From positions 310,001-374,000 of the forward strand of contig MU863878.1 in assembly GCA_033296885.1 (NCBI GenBank): 64,000 bases of DNA, in the 5' to 3' direction. Positions 55,936 through 64,000 of the stretch are shown here, in pieces. The translations under genes were made by a program, and so were the position numbers. Numbering within the stretch: the stretch's first letter is position 1; each line of letters begins with the position of its first letter. The stretch is from Triangularia verruculosa (taxonomy: Eukaryota; Ascomycota; Sordariomycetes; Sordariales; Podosporaceae). The notes below the pieces were generated by a model. The model was not told the origin of the DNA, did no database searches, and was given only the letters and a program-made list of their open reading frames with translations.

Positions 55936-56163
55936 GGCCCCCACCTCTCCAAGCTATGCACTATTCACCTTCGAAACTCACACATAACTCAAAACTTCGA
56001 TTCGAAAATTCCAGAGTATTCAGGATTTTCACTGTATGCAACCCCTGCCCCCCATCGGTTTTTTTTCTCCCGTTTTTAGTTTCCCTGTTCTCACCATTCG
56101 CGGCTGGTGTAGCGCAATTCCACCCACACAAATACGACCAGAACGAAGAAAAAACGAATCGAT

Positions 56164-57637
56164 ATGGACCTACAGACGGTCATTCATGCGCCCGGGGTCG
56201 AGAAAGATCAGCGAGGGAGCCCGCTTTACCGGGTACCCGAGGAGATACTGGGTTTGATCATCAAAGAGCTGGACGGCGATGTTGTGGCGCTACTTTGTGT
56301 TGGCCAAGTGTCGCGACGGCTACGTCGCAACGCCCATGCAGAGCTACTCCCACACGACTTGAATAGTGGAACCTACTACTGGAGAGCGGAAAGTGTTGTG
56401 TTTCTTTCGAATCTCCGGGTGCAATACACTGCACTGAAGAACAGGTCAGAAAGCGACTGGTAAGTGAAGATGGCCTGTCTTTGCTGGAATGATACCAAGC
56501 GTTCTAGGCTGCTAACGTTCTAATCGTTGCAGGCGCATGCTTCGCAATTTGCTGCGTCAAGACCGCCTTTGTCAATCATGTGTGGCATACAGCAAAGCCA
56601 ACGGGGAACCATGGGATGGGTGTAAATTCATCTGCCCGGACCCAGCCTACATCCTCCACTGCGCCGGCTGCGAGACTGTACACCCATCCAGCGCGTTCTC
56701 CATCAAAGAGAAAGCCCAAGAGGATAGCCTACGCCTTTGCATCGGCCGCGAAGTCCCGTTGAGGCTCTGCGAACACAAATTTATCAGATGGGATGATGTT
56801 GAAAACCAATTGCTCCTCCTGGCCGAGTCCAGACGTCGTGGAGGACTGGCGCCTACTGTTTGTGAACTGGTTTGCGACCATGAAAGCCACAAGCAGAACA
56901 GCGGAAGTCTGGACTCGGATACGAAGATGGAATGGGTTCCACGTCTCAGAGTGGCAGTCAATTCAAGATCTGACGTTGCCGTCGAATGTTTCTGGATCGC
57001 AACCCACAGAGTCCCCCTCAACGACCAGGGGAGAATCAACGCCCAGGACATGGCTTCCGTATTTGACGCGGACCTCAAAGGCGATGCCAAATTCATCATT
57101 GCTGAAGCGGGCAGAACGGCCGGAGTCTATCAAGCAATGCGGTGTTTTGGAGATCCTTCCTGCACCTGCCTGACCTACCAGAACGACACAGATCCCGCAG
57201 CTGCTGTCGCCCCAGGAGAGTCCGACACCTGTTACTCTCTACACTACTCCGTGTCGCCGATGTATCTATCGAGCAGAAACCACAGTGGCAGTGGAGAAGA
57301 GTCTATCGATGTGCAGCGTCTAATATATTCTGAGGAGGCAGGGTCAGCTCTTATTGAAATCACATACAAGAGAGCAATCGGCCGATTCGATATTGGGGAT
57401 ATGCTCTCGTTGGTGAGACTCGAGCGGGAGGAAGCACAGGCTGTTAAGCCCAATCCCCCTCATTTCTGGTTCCACGCGGTTGATCGGGCATCCTATGCAC
57501 TTGATCAAGATGTCACAGCTGTCGGCCACCACGTGTGGCCAGCTTGCCATAACACTGCTTGTGGGAACTACCTTTTGACACGGCAAGCCACTCATTGTCC
57601 TGCAAATGAGTCTGACAGGAAGCTGTATGACAACTAA
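56164..57637 (+). CDS. F-box / cysteine-rich protein, paralogue A
   Basis: Exons 56164-56459 and 56533-57637 (intron 73 nt, GTAAGT, CTAAC, GCAG) give 466 residues. N-terminal F-box-like segment: LYRVPEEILGLIIKELDGDV then VALLCVGQVSRRLRR. After the conserved splice point (codon for Trp) come Cys/His pairs that could bind zinc: DRLCQSC, DGCKF, HCAGCETVHPSSAF, LRLCIGREVPLRLCEHKFIR W, CELVCDHESH. A middle domain has LNDQGRINAQDM and AGRTAGVYQAMRCFGDPSCT CL. The C-terminal motif is HVWPACHNTACGNYLLTRQA THC. The same plan occurs at 58988-60597 and 61543-63095. Role unknown, perhaps an SCF adaptor. Downstream of the TAA the frame continues in a 15-bp acidic repeat. Confidence 0.8.
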
Positions 57638-57644
57638 GGAGAGG

Positions 57645-57712
57645 ATGGTGTAGAGGAGGAGGGTGTAGAGGAGGAGGATGTAGAGGAGGAGGATGTACCT
57701 AGAGGAGGATGT
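57645..57712 (+). repeat. 15-bp repeat directly after gene A, in frame
   Basis: Unit G(G/A)TGTAGAGGAGGAG repeated about four times, the last interrupted. It starts a few codons after the TAA of paralogue A. In that frame it reads GEDGVEEEGVEEEDVEEEDV and ends at a TGA at about 57724. Confidence 0.85.
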
Positions 57713-57834
57713 AATGAAGCATGAGACGGGTCAGCCCAGAAGGCATATGTTGCATAGTGTAATGGAAGCGGACGAAATAAAGAGGAGATTGCTATGGACT
57801 ATCATGAGATGAATACTGTTATCTTTTACAGCTT

Positions 57835-58024
57835 GTCACGGCGAGCAGGACCACTGCGCCAAACCCACCTACTATGATTGCTATCAAAAGCTATAAGTGA
57901 GCAATGCTTGCCGGCATTGCTCGCTACTGTGATTGCTATCAAAAACTACAAGTGAGCAATGCTTGCCGGCATTGCTCGCTCCAGTGGTATAGGTATATAT
58001 GGCGATGGCAGTGGCTGCCATCAC
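57835..58024 (-). mobile_element. Miniature element, family 1, copy d (full length, with target duplication)
   Basis: A 190-bp copy with both ends. Read on the minus strand it begins GTGATGGCAGCCACTGCCAT and ends GCAGTGGTCCTGCTCGCCGT GAC, an imperfect terminal inverted repeat. It is flanked by a perfect 7-bp direct repeat ACAGCTT (57828-57834 and 58025-58031), with 8 bp if one mismatch is allowed. The inner core (AGCGAGCAATGCCGGCAAGC ATTGCTCACTT...TTTTGATAGCAATCA) is present twice in tandem, unlike the other copies. No coding capacity, so non-autonomous. Confidence 0.8.
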
Positions 58025-58987
58025 ACAGCTTTGGATGCCTATGTCGAAAGACCCCGGGTGTTGGTAACGCTTCTTCTGTTCACTGATGGCACTTCGATGG
58101 AACCCGAAGACCCTGGGGTTTGACAATGCCCGGGCATGTTTTTCGGCCTATTCGCCAAGATTCACTAACAAGGCTGACTCAACCCTGCAAACGACGTCAC
58201 TTGATCGAGATGAACATCGTTGGACTGCGGTGGTGGCAGCAACAGTCTCAGTTTTCCTGGAGGACGCTTTGCGAAGGTGATGTACAGGACTCAGGGGCCT
58301 GCGATGGACGAGTAGGTGTTTGCAATTCGCTCCAGTATTAGATCTCGGCAACCTCTCCTGTCCCCCATAACGAGAACCGGTGTTGTATTGGGAATTCTGG
58401 TCGTAATGATAGCGTGAATGGAGGGATGGTTATGAAAAGATCTGTCCTAGGGAATGATATATACATACCTGCAGCGGTTCTCTGCTCTATTTCATGGCCT
58501 TCTGCACGCCGGGACGCCCGGTAACAACTTGATGCGGGTCACTGCTGATTTTACAATGGCCACGGGTGGCTCAGGCTATTGTTTACTTGCAAGTGGTCAC
58601 CACGATTTGTGGGCCAGTGTTCACCTGAATTGGGGAGCAGCTACGGCCAAACTCCCTCCTGGAAGAATTTTTATTACGCCCACATCCGATTTCGATTCTG
58701 CTCAACCTTTTCTACTTTTCTCTCTCTCCTCCAACAGCAGTCCCGTCTTCCTACGCCTTGACTTTCGAGAAATCAATTTGTGCCCTCCGCTTTTTTCTTC
58801 CAGTCATTATCTCACCGACAGTTTCTTTTCGTCACAGAAGATCTCTTTCAACGGGACAGACGTTTTGCGTGTCGAACGTTTTGCGTGTCGAGATAACATT
58901 CTCACCTCAAAGATCTCACCGTTCCCCCTTGACTTCACCGGATTTTGGTCCTTCACCAGTCACAAAAGTCGCGCCAATACCCTCGAC

Positions 58988-60597
58988 ATGGCTTTACAGG
59001 AAGTTGATACCCGCCTGTCGATTTTCGGCGGCGCCCCCGTTGACTTGATCGCGGCCATGACCTATAACGCCAAGAATAGCCGCTTGTACCGCATTCCGCA
59101 GGAGCTGCTTGAGATAATTGTCAGGTGTTGCGATGACGACGAGGCTACCCGATTGATCCTTGGTCAAGTTTCCAACCTGATCCGACGCCTCGTTTACTCG
59201 AATATACCCCGACCATCGTTGGAGGGTCGTTCAGCATTTTACAGGGAGACTGAGAACCAGTTGCTTTTGAAACATCTGGAGAGCAGTTACGCTGGCCTCC
59301 GAAGTACATCGCTCGATGGCTGGTAAGTGTGGCGTTCTAAGGGAAAAAGTCTTCGTCAGGTATTGTTCTAACACAAAATGCTAGGAATCGATCGGGATAC
59401 CTCTTGCGTATGGATCGACTATGTCAAGTGTGCATCCAGCATAGCAACTTGACCCTCGAGTTCGCGGGCCAGGCGAGCTCGGGTGTGCCAAAGGTTTTGC
59501 CGCCTGCGAGCGCCGATACCACCCTGGTTGTTCGTCCCAGCCCGCCACTTGACGTCGTTTCCTCGCGCAAGCTTTGGGATGGCTGCAAGTTCACCTCGAC
59601 AAAGCCGACCAACCGTCTGTACTGCTCTGGGTGTCGCCACACTCACTCGTCTCGGGCTTTCTCGCCATCCCAAAAGGAGGCTGACAAGACTAACCGTGTG
59701 TGTATCGGTCGAGAGGGCCTTCTGCGGCTTTGCGACCACCGCTACGTCAAGTGGGCAGACATTGAGGCCCATTTTCTCCGACAACACGATCCGAGCTCTC
59801 GAGGCGGCTTGACCTCGACATCATGCGAGCTCATCTGCGAGCACTCGAGCCACCACACGCAACCCGGGCACTACGAAGAGTTCTGTGTGCCGCGACTGAA
59901 AGTGACTGGGAACTGAAGAACCGAGTACCAAATCACCTCGTCTTGGGTCAGCCATCACAGCGTCCCAACAAACAAGAATGGTCAGTTCGACTTGCGCGAC
60001 TTACGGGCGATGTTCGCAAAAGACTTTTCCCATGCGGCTGGTGCCATCATAGCCGGCGCCAAGAATGGCGACGCCCTCAACAAGGCCCTGTCATGCTTTG
60101 TAAAGTCTTCCTGCAACTGCATCGCCTCTGGCGACGGCGCTGGCGATTCGAGGGGGTCAGGGGGGGGCTACTTCGAGTGCCTTGGCGTTGAACGGCCTCG
60201 GGAGCGTGGACATGAATACAGCATCGATTTCAACACGCATCAGCATGGATCACCCCGATCTGAACGTATCGTGGTCTCCCTATGCACCAATTACCGCTTT
60301 CAACTACTTTCGGTAAAGAACCCCTGCATCACCGTGACGTACACACGGGTACTCGGTAAGGGTTTGTGTGCCTGGGTTGAGAGTCTGCCTGTCCTCGGCG
60401 ACACCAAGGTTGCGAGCTCGATTACACCTCCCCACGACTGGTTGCATGCCCTTGACACCGACTCGTACGAGCTCGACGACGATGCTGCTGTTGTTGGAAA
60501 GGTGTGGCCTGTCTGCAAGGATATTTCTTGTGGAAACTATTACGGGACTTATCAGACCACCCATTGCAGTGAGGGACCTCGGCCGCGGTTTGGTTGA
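58988..60597 (+). pseudogene. F-box / cysteine-rich paralogue B with one internal TGA
   Basis: Exons 58988-59322 and 59385-60597 (intron 62 nt, GTAAGT, CTAAC, CTAG) share the splice position and phase with the two paralogues. F-box-like segment LYRIPQELLEIIVRCCDDDE then LILGQVSNLIRRLV. Cys-rich part: DRLCQVC, DGCKF, YCSGCRHTHSSRAFSPSQK, RVCIGREGLLRLCDHRYVKW, CELICEHSSH. The C-terminal motif KVWPVCKDISCGNYYGTYQT is followed by THC. A single TGA at 59914-59916 (codon 289) interrupts the frame after RLKVTGN. The frame then continues undisturbed (SWVSHHSVPTNKNGQ, DLRDLRAMF) and matches the paralogues. Without the stop it would have 514 residues. Nonsense mutation, sequencing error or read-through cannot be told apart. 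Confidence 0.75.
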
Positions 60598-60871
60598 TCA
60601 CCATGGTAATCTATCAGCACATAATGTTAAGCTACCTATGTAACAAGTATGGAAGGGACGAGGAAACAGGAAAGACACGGGAAGACGAGTAGCAAAATGA
60701 AAGGAGGAAGGGGTGTCTTGTAGATCATTCTGTATAATAATTCTTTGATCACAACCCCAGCATGTATCGGGTGACCAACTAAGCCTTCAGGGTCATTCCG
60801 CTGAAGAGCCTTACACCAGAGAAGCAAACGCGGCACGATGTAACAGTATGTACAAAACGGAGAATGAACAA

Positions 60872-61337
60872 GGGAATTGCTCCATGGGCACCCCCCATAT
60901 TCTAAACAGGCACCCCCCCTCATATATAACCCTGGTAGTTGGCTAGGGTTATGGCAAGTCCGATGTGCACCTCCACCACAACTACCTGTCTTACTCCCAC
61001 CACCAAAGACGGCTTCATTCTCTCAGCTATCTTCAACAATATATAAGCTCCAGTATAATAGAGATCTCCCAATTATAAAATAGTTAATTAGAGCTATTTC
61101 TACGACGACTCTCGAGCGGTTAAATGATCTTAGCGACACCGTTCAGTTCACGGTTTGAAGCGCTGTTAAATAGGCTGTTCAATTGGCTGTTCAACTGGGT
61201 GGTTAACTGGGTGGTCAACTGGGTGGTAAATTGGCTGTTTAACTGGGTGGTCAATTGGGTATTTCCGCTGAAAAGCGGCAGCTATAACTCTGACCCATTG
61301 TCAGGGTTATGTGTGAGGTGCCCATGGAGCAAGTCCC
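60872..61337. mobile_element. 466-bp non-autonomous DNA element, hAT-like
   Basis: Terminal inverted repeats: left GGGAATTGCTCCATGGGCAC and right, reverse-complemented, GGGACTTGCTCCATGGGCAC, differing at one position. A subterminal CATAACCCTG word is also inverted (about 60932 and 61302). Both sides carry the same perfect 8-bp direct repeat ATGAACAA (60864-60871 and 61338-61345), the target-site duplication length of hAT elements. There is no transposase frame. It contains a 12-bp minisatellite at 61165-61260. It lies between F-box paralogues B and C, which are convergent. Confidence 0.88.
61165..61260 (+). repeat. 12-bp minisatellite inside the hAT-like element
   Basis: Eight tandem units of form G(G/T)T(C/T/A)AA(C/T)TGG(G/C)T. 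Most differ by one to three bases. The array is short enough to vary between individuals and is wholly inside the transposon. Confidence 0.9.
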
Positions 61338-61542
61338 ATGAACAATACCATGGGTGAAAAGTATATTTGACACGCTTTCTCAATCTACCTAGGTACATTA
61401 CCTACATCGTAACTCAAACATGATATTCCTCGTCTTATCCCCCGTTCACCTACTGCATGCCCCTAATCCCCCAACTCTAGGCTACGCGCAGCCGTTTAAG
61501 GAACGAGAAATGCTCTGGTGGCCTGGTGGACGTATAGCCGCA

Positions 61543-63095
61543 TTACTCCTTGTTAGCCTCAGGACAAGAGGTCGCTTGGTATGTCGCGCAGTATCTTCCG
61601 CACGATGGGTCACGGCAAATCGGCCAGAATCTTTCCGCTCTCAGTCCACCATTTTCAAGTCTAGACCATTGGATACCATCGTCAAGCCTGTAAGAATCTG
61701 GGTCCATCGCGTGAAGCCAGCGGTGGGTAATCGCCAGCTTGTTCAGGCGACCTTTGGTCATCGGATCCAGCGAGAAGGTAAAAGTATTGCTGTACCGGAT
61801 TGTAAGGCGAACCTGTGGCTTGGCATCGAGCCGAAGGTCTGGAGCTCTCCGTGGTACGATGACAATCCTTTCCCAGCCGGTGACTCGGCCGTGGATGCAA
61901 ACCGGAATACTAACGATGTGTGTAACACCGCAGTCCACCCACTCAGCTTCATATTGTTGGCCCTTGGACGATGTGGTTAGGTTTTTGTCGCCGTTATCGT
62001 AGGTAATACACTGGCAGGATGGGCTACTGAAGCAGGCCATTGCTTGATAAAGACCAGCGGTGCCTCGCGCGCCGGATATGATCGCTTTTGCCGGTCCAGT
62101 GTCCTGGGCTTTCTTTAGGGCTGACAGGATATCCTGGGCGTTCAACCGCCCAAGGCTGTTGAGAGGCAGCGTGTGAGCAGTGGTCCAGGATCGGTTGATG
62201 CGGAACGTGCTGCCGAACCTGTCATATGTGACTTCAAGCTTGGGCTTCCAATCATCGTCACGAAAGTATGAGGATCTGTGAACGGGATGGCTGCAAATGA
62301 ACTCCAAGATCGATGGAATGTAACCCCTGGTGTCTCGCAGGCTGATACGCTGCAGGAAATACGGTTCGAGGTCCGCCCACTGTATCAGTCGATGTTCACA
62401 CAGCCTGAGGCCCCCTTTTCTCCCAATACAGACTCTGTTGTCAGAGTTGTCTTTCTGGTCCTCGGAAAACTCTCGGGATGAGTGATGTTGACCACAACCA
62501 TGGCAGTAAAGGTCGTCACCAGAGTGAAATTTGCAACCGTCCTCGAACACAGCAGAGCTAGGCGCTGCGTTGTCGGATGGGACGAACTCGACATGGCGAA
62601 GACATGGCTCGCAAAGGCGGTCTTTACGAAGCAGCTTGCGCAGATTCAAACTGAGGGCATCAGATTGTCAGTTCAGATACCTCTTGGTATCCAAGGAAAG
62701 GTTTTCACATACCGATCAATCCGGGGTAACATCCGATACTGGTAAGCCAAGCTGTCTAAAAGCCGCTTTGAAGGATCTCGTTCCCAGCTGGAAAACCCTG
62801 GAGGTATGGGAAATGGTTTGTCGTAAACGATCCCACGTAATTTACGTGATACCTGTCCAACGCAGAGGGATGTGACGATATCCGTCTTGAGATAGCCGAT
62901 GATCATGATCAGAAGCTCCTCTGGAATGCCGTATAGCCGACTGGAAGCGCCATTCTTTCTTTCGTTGACAAGGGACGAAATATGGTGAGGTAGCGCGTCG
63001 TCATCGAGGTTAGCTCCGGTGACGGCCGGGCTGAGCTGCAACATGTCGCTCGTGGAGGTGGCCATGGTCTGCATTCTGAACCTGGAAGTTATCAT
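61543..63095 (-). CDS. F-box / cysteine-rich protein, paralogue C
   Basis: Minus-strand exons 63095-62713 and 62650-61543 (intron 62 nt, GTATGT and CTCAG) give 496 residues. ATGs at 63074 and 63065 are alternative starts. F-box-like segment RLYGIPEELLIMIIGYLKTD then LCVGQVSRKLRGIV. The Cys-rich part follows the splice point: DRLCEPC, DGCKF, YCHGCGQHHSSREFSEDQK, NRVCIGRKGGLRLCEHRLIQ W, EFICSHPVHR. Middle domain: LNSLGRLNAQDILSAL and GTAGLYQAMACFSSPSCQCI. C-terminal motif: RFWPICRDPSCGRYCATYQA then TSC. Intact, and convergent with paralogue B across the hAT-like element. The shared Cys/His spacing suggests bound zinc. Cellular role unknown. Confidence 0.85.
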
Positions 63096-63386
63096 GTAAC
63101 GGATTGTGACTTCTGATGTGGTTCTCTTGCCTCTGATCTTCCTGATGATTATCCTTCGGTCTCCAAGTGCGATAGCTTTTTATATATGTCACGGTGACCA
63201 TTCCACTATAGGACCGGGAAACTCAAACGGCCATTTTGACAAACCAGTTTGAAAGCAGTGAAGTACTTCCACTTGTCTTGTAAAAACTTAACAACTAAGG
63301 TATCTTGTTGACGCAACACAGTTTGTTCGCAGCGTCGCTCCCCGGCAACGGACCTTAGGTAAGGAAAGAGACTCAGATACTCTCTT

Positions 63387-64000
63387 TTATTCCGGCCGGC
63401 ACAACCAAACCCCAAAAACCTCAAGCCCATGACAAGGCGTCCGTTCAGTCACACTGAAAACACAGCCCCCAAACCTATTCTGAGTTGGACCCCAAACCAA
63501 CCAAGTGTCGCCACCGCAACCCTTCCATTGGTAAACTGACTCAGCCATGAGAAACGGAGTGTCGCAAACCCAATCTCCATGCTTGCCGATGACTGTGTAG
63601 TCACAGATATTTTCTGGGAAGAAAGCTATCTCAAACAGCTCGTTGATTTGACCGGCCTGTGCTGCCTTGCCAATGTGGATTGCGCGTGTTGGTTTAGATG
63701 GCAGTCTGATCCCAGGGTTTGGTTCAACATTACTCAGGGAGGCTTCCGGCTTTGCCGTTGTTTTTGGGACTCCTGCTGATGTTATTCCGGGCCCAGAATC
63801 CTGCCCTAGGAATGGGGTTGGGTTCTGTGTGGCTGTCGCTCCTGGCTCAAAGACACCACTCCCCTCCCCAGTTATGGCCCTTGTACCGACGAGCTGCGGC
63901 ACTCCCGAGGGTGTGTTTGTTATTTGGTATGTCGATGGCAGCATCCCGGAGCTGGTCTTAGCGGACACGGAGGTTGAGTCAGTCCGTGTCCCGGAAATTG
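63387..64000 (-). CDS. C-terminal part of an unidentified gene, cut by the window edge
   Basis: The minus-strand frame is open from the window edge to a stop at 63387, about 204 codons. The first half is rich in Thr, Ser, Pro and Gly (QNPTPFLGQDSGPGITSAGV). A compact C-terminal domain with Cys and Trp follows: FFPENICDYTVIGKHGDWVC, QWKGCGGDTWLVWGPTQNRF, GGCVFSVTERTPCHGLEVFG and VWLCRPE. The Cys/Trp pattern suggests a small secreted or extracellular disulphide-rich fold after a linker, but no family is recognised. The start lies outside the window, so a signal peptide cannot be checked. Confidence 0.6.
   Translation of the reverse strand, partial: ISGTRTDSTSVSAKTSSGMLPSTYQITNTPSGVPQLVGTRAITGEGSGVFEPGATATQNPTPFLGQDSGPGITSAGVPKTTAKPEASLSNVEPNPGIRLPSKPTRAIHIGKAAQAGQINELFEIAFFPENICDYTVIGKHGDWVCDTPFLMAESVYQWKGCGGDTWLVWGPTQNRFGGCVFSVTERTPCHGLEVFGVWLCRPE

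Noticed and set aside
61165..61260. Hydrophobic NWVV/NWLF repeat peptide in the 12-bp array
   Set aside because: It is a by-product of the 12-bp minisatellite inside a non-autonomous transposon.
1..64000. CRISPR arrays, bacterial operons, tRNA or rRNA genes
   Set aside because: Spliceosomal introns and fungal gene families rule out a prokaryotic reading; no cloverleaf-like or rRNA-like segment was recognised by eye, though a covariance-model scan was not possible.

Overview
The window reads as nuclear DNA of a filamentous ascomycete, probably a sordariomycete. Genes are monocistronic and mostly single- or few-exon. Introns are short (about 42-100 nt, one of 331 nt) with GTAAGT-like donors and CTAAC-like branch points. 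Intergenic DNA carries many ACCTAGGTACCT-type palindromes. Gene content is typical of Pezizomycotina: a DUF8021 secreted protein, a DUF7730/2EXR protein, STAND/NLR and ankyrin proteins, a DUF2235 protein and F-box proteins. Many gene models below were assembled by joining reading frames across splice sites seen in the sequence; exon coordinates and phases are given in each entry.

Layout. 0.8-2.3 kb: HAD-IIA phosphatase. 3.7-11.6 kb: a long tract without an intact gene, full of local tandem duplications, a 285-bp palindrome and coding fossils of RNA-binding (RRM) proteins. 12.4-14.6 kb: a secreted DUF8021 protein and a cryptic three-exon gene on the minus strand. 17.3-21.2 kb: a DUF7730-like gene and a four-exon ankyrin gene. 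22.9-26.0 kb: a decayed copy and an intact copy of a multipass membrane protein. 26.3-28.9 kb: GH31 glycosidase. 29.9-34.2 kb: an NLR-type receptor (alpha/beta hydrolase, NACHT, ankyrin) with one in-frame TAG before its ankyrin half. 35.3-36.7 kb: a small three-exon gene whose stop overlaps the start of a cycloeucalenol-cycloisomerase-like membrane protein (ATGA). 38.2-42.9 kb: an HSL-type esterase, a small probably mitochondrial protein and an F-box protein. 44.8-48.4 kb: a DUF2235 hydrolase and, divergently, an alpha/beta-hydrolase-fold protein lacking its nucleophile serine. 49-54 kb: mostly decayed sequence with GC-rich hairpin repeats and a MutS-like fragment. 54.8-55.3 kb: a small unknown gene. 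56.2-63.1 kb: three paralogous F-box/cysteine-rich genes separated by miniature transposons. 63.4-64.0 kb: the 3' end of a further gene.

Functional themes. No biosynthetic cluster or operon is evident. The strongest theme is an accessory repertoire of the fungal self/non-self kind: a SesB-NACHT-ankyrin receptor, a Fungal_N-type ankyrin protein, a DUF2235 protein facing a degenerate SesB-like protein, and an expanded F-box/Cys-rich family. It lies among miniature inverted-repeat transposons, minisatellites and genes broken by single stop codons. The conserved housekeeping-like genes are the HAD phosphatase, the GH31 enzyme, the esterase and the sterol-isomerase-like gene. All function calls come from reading motifs by eye; none was checked against a database.
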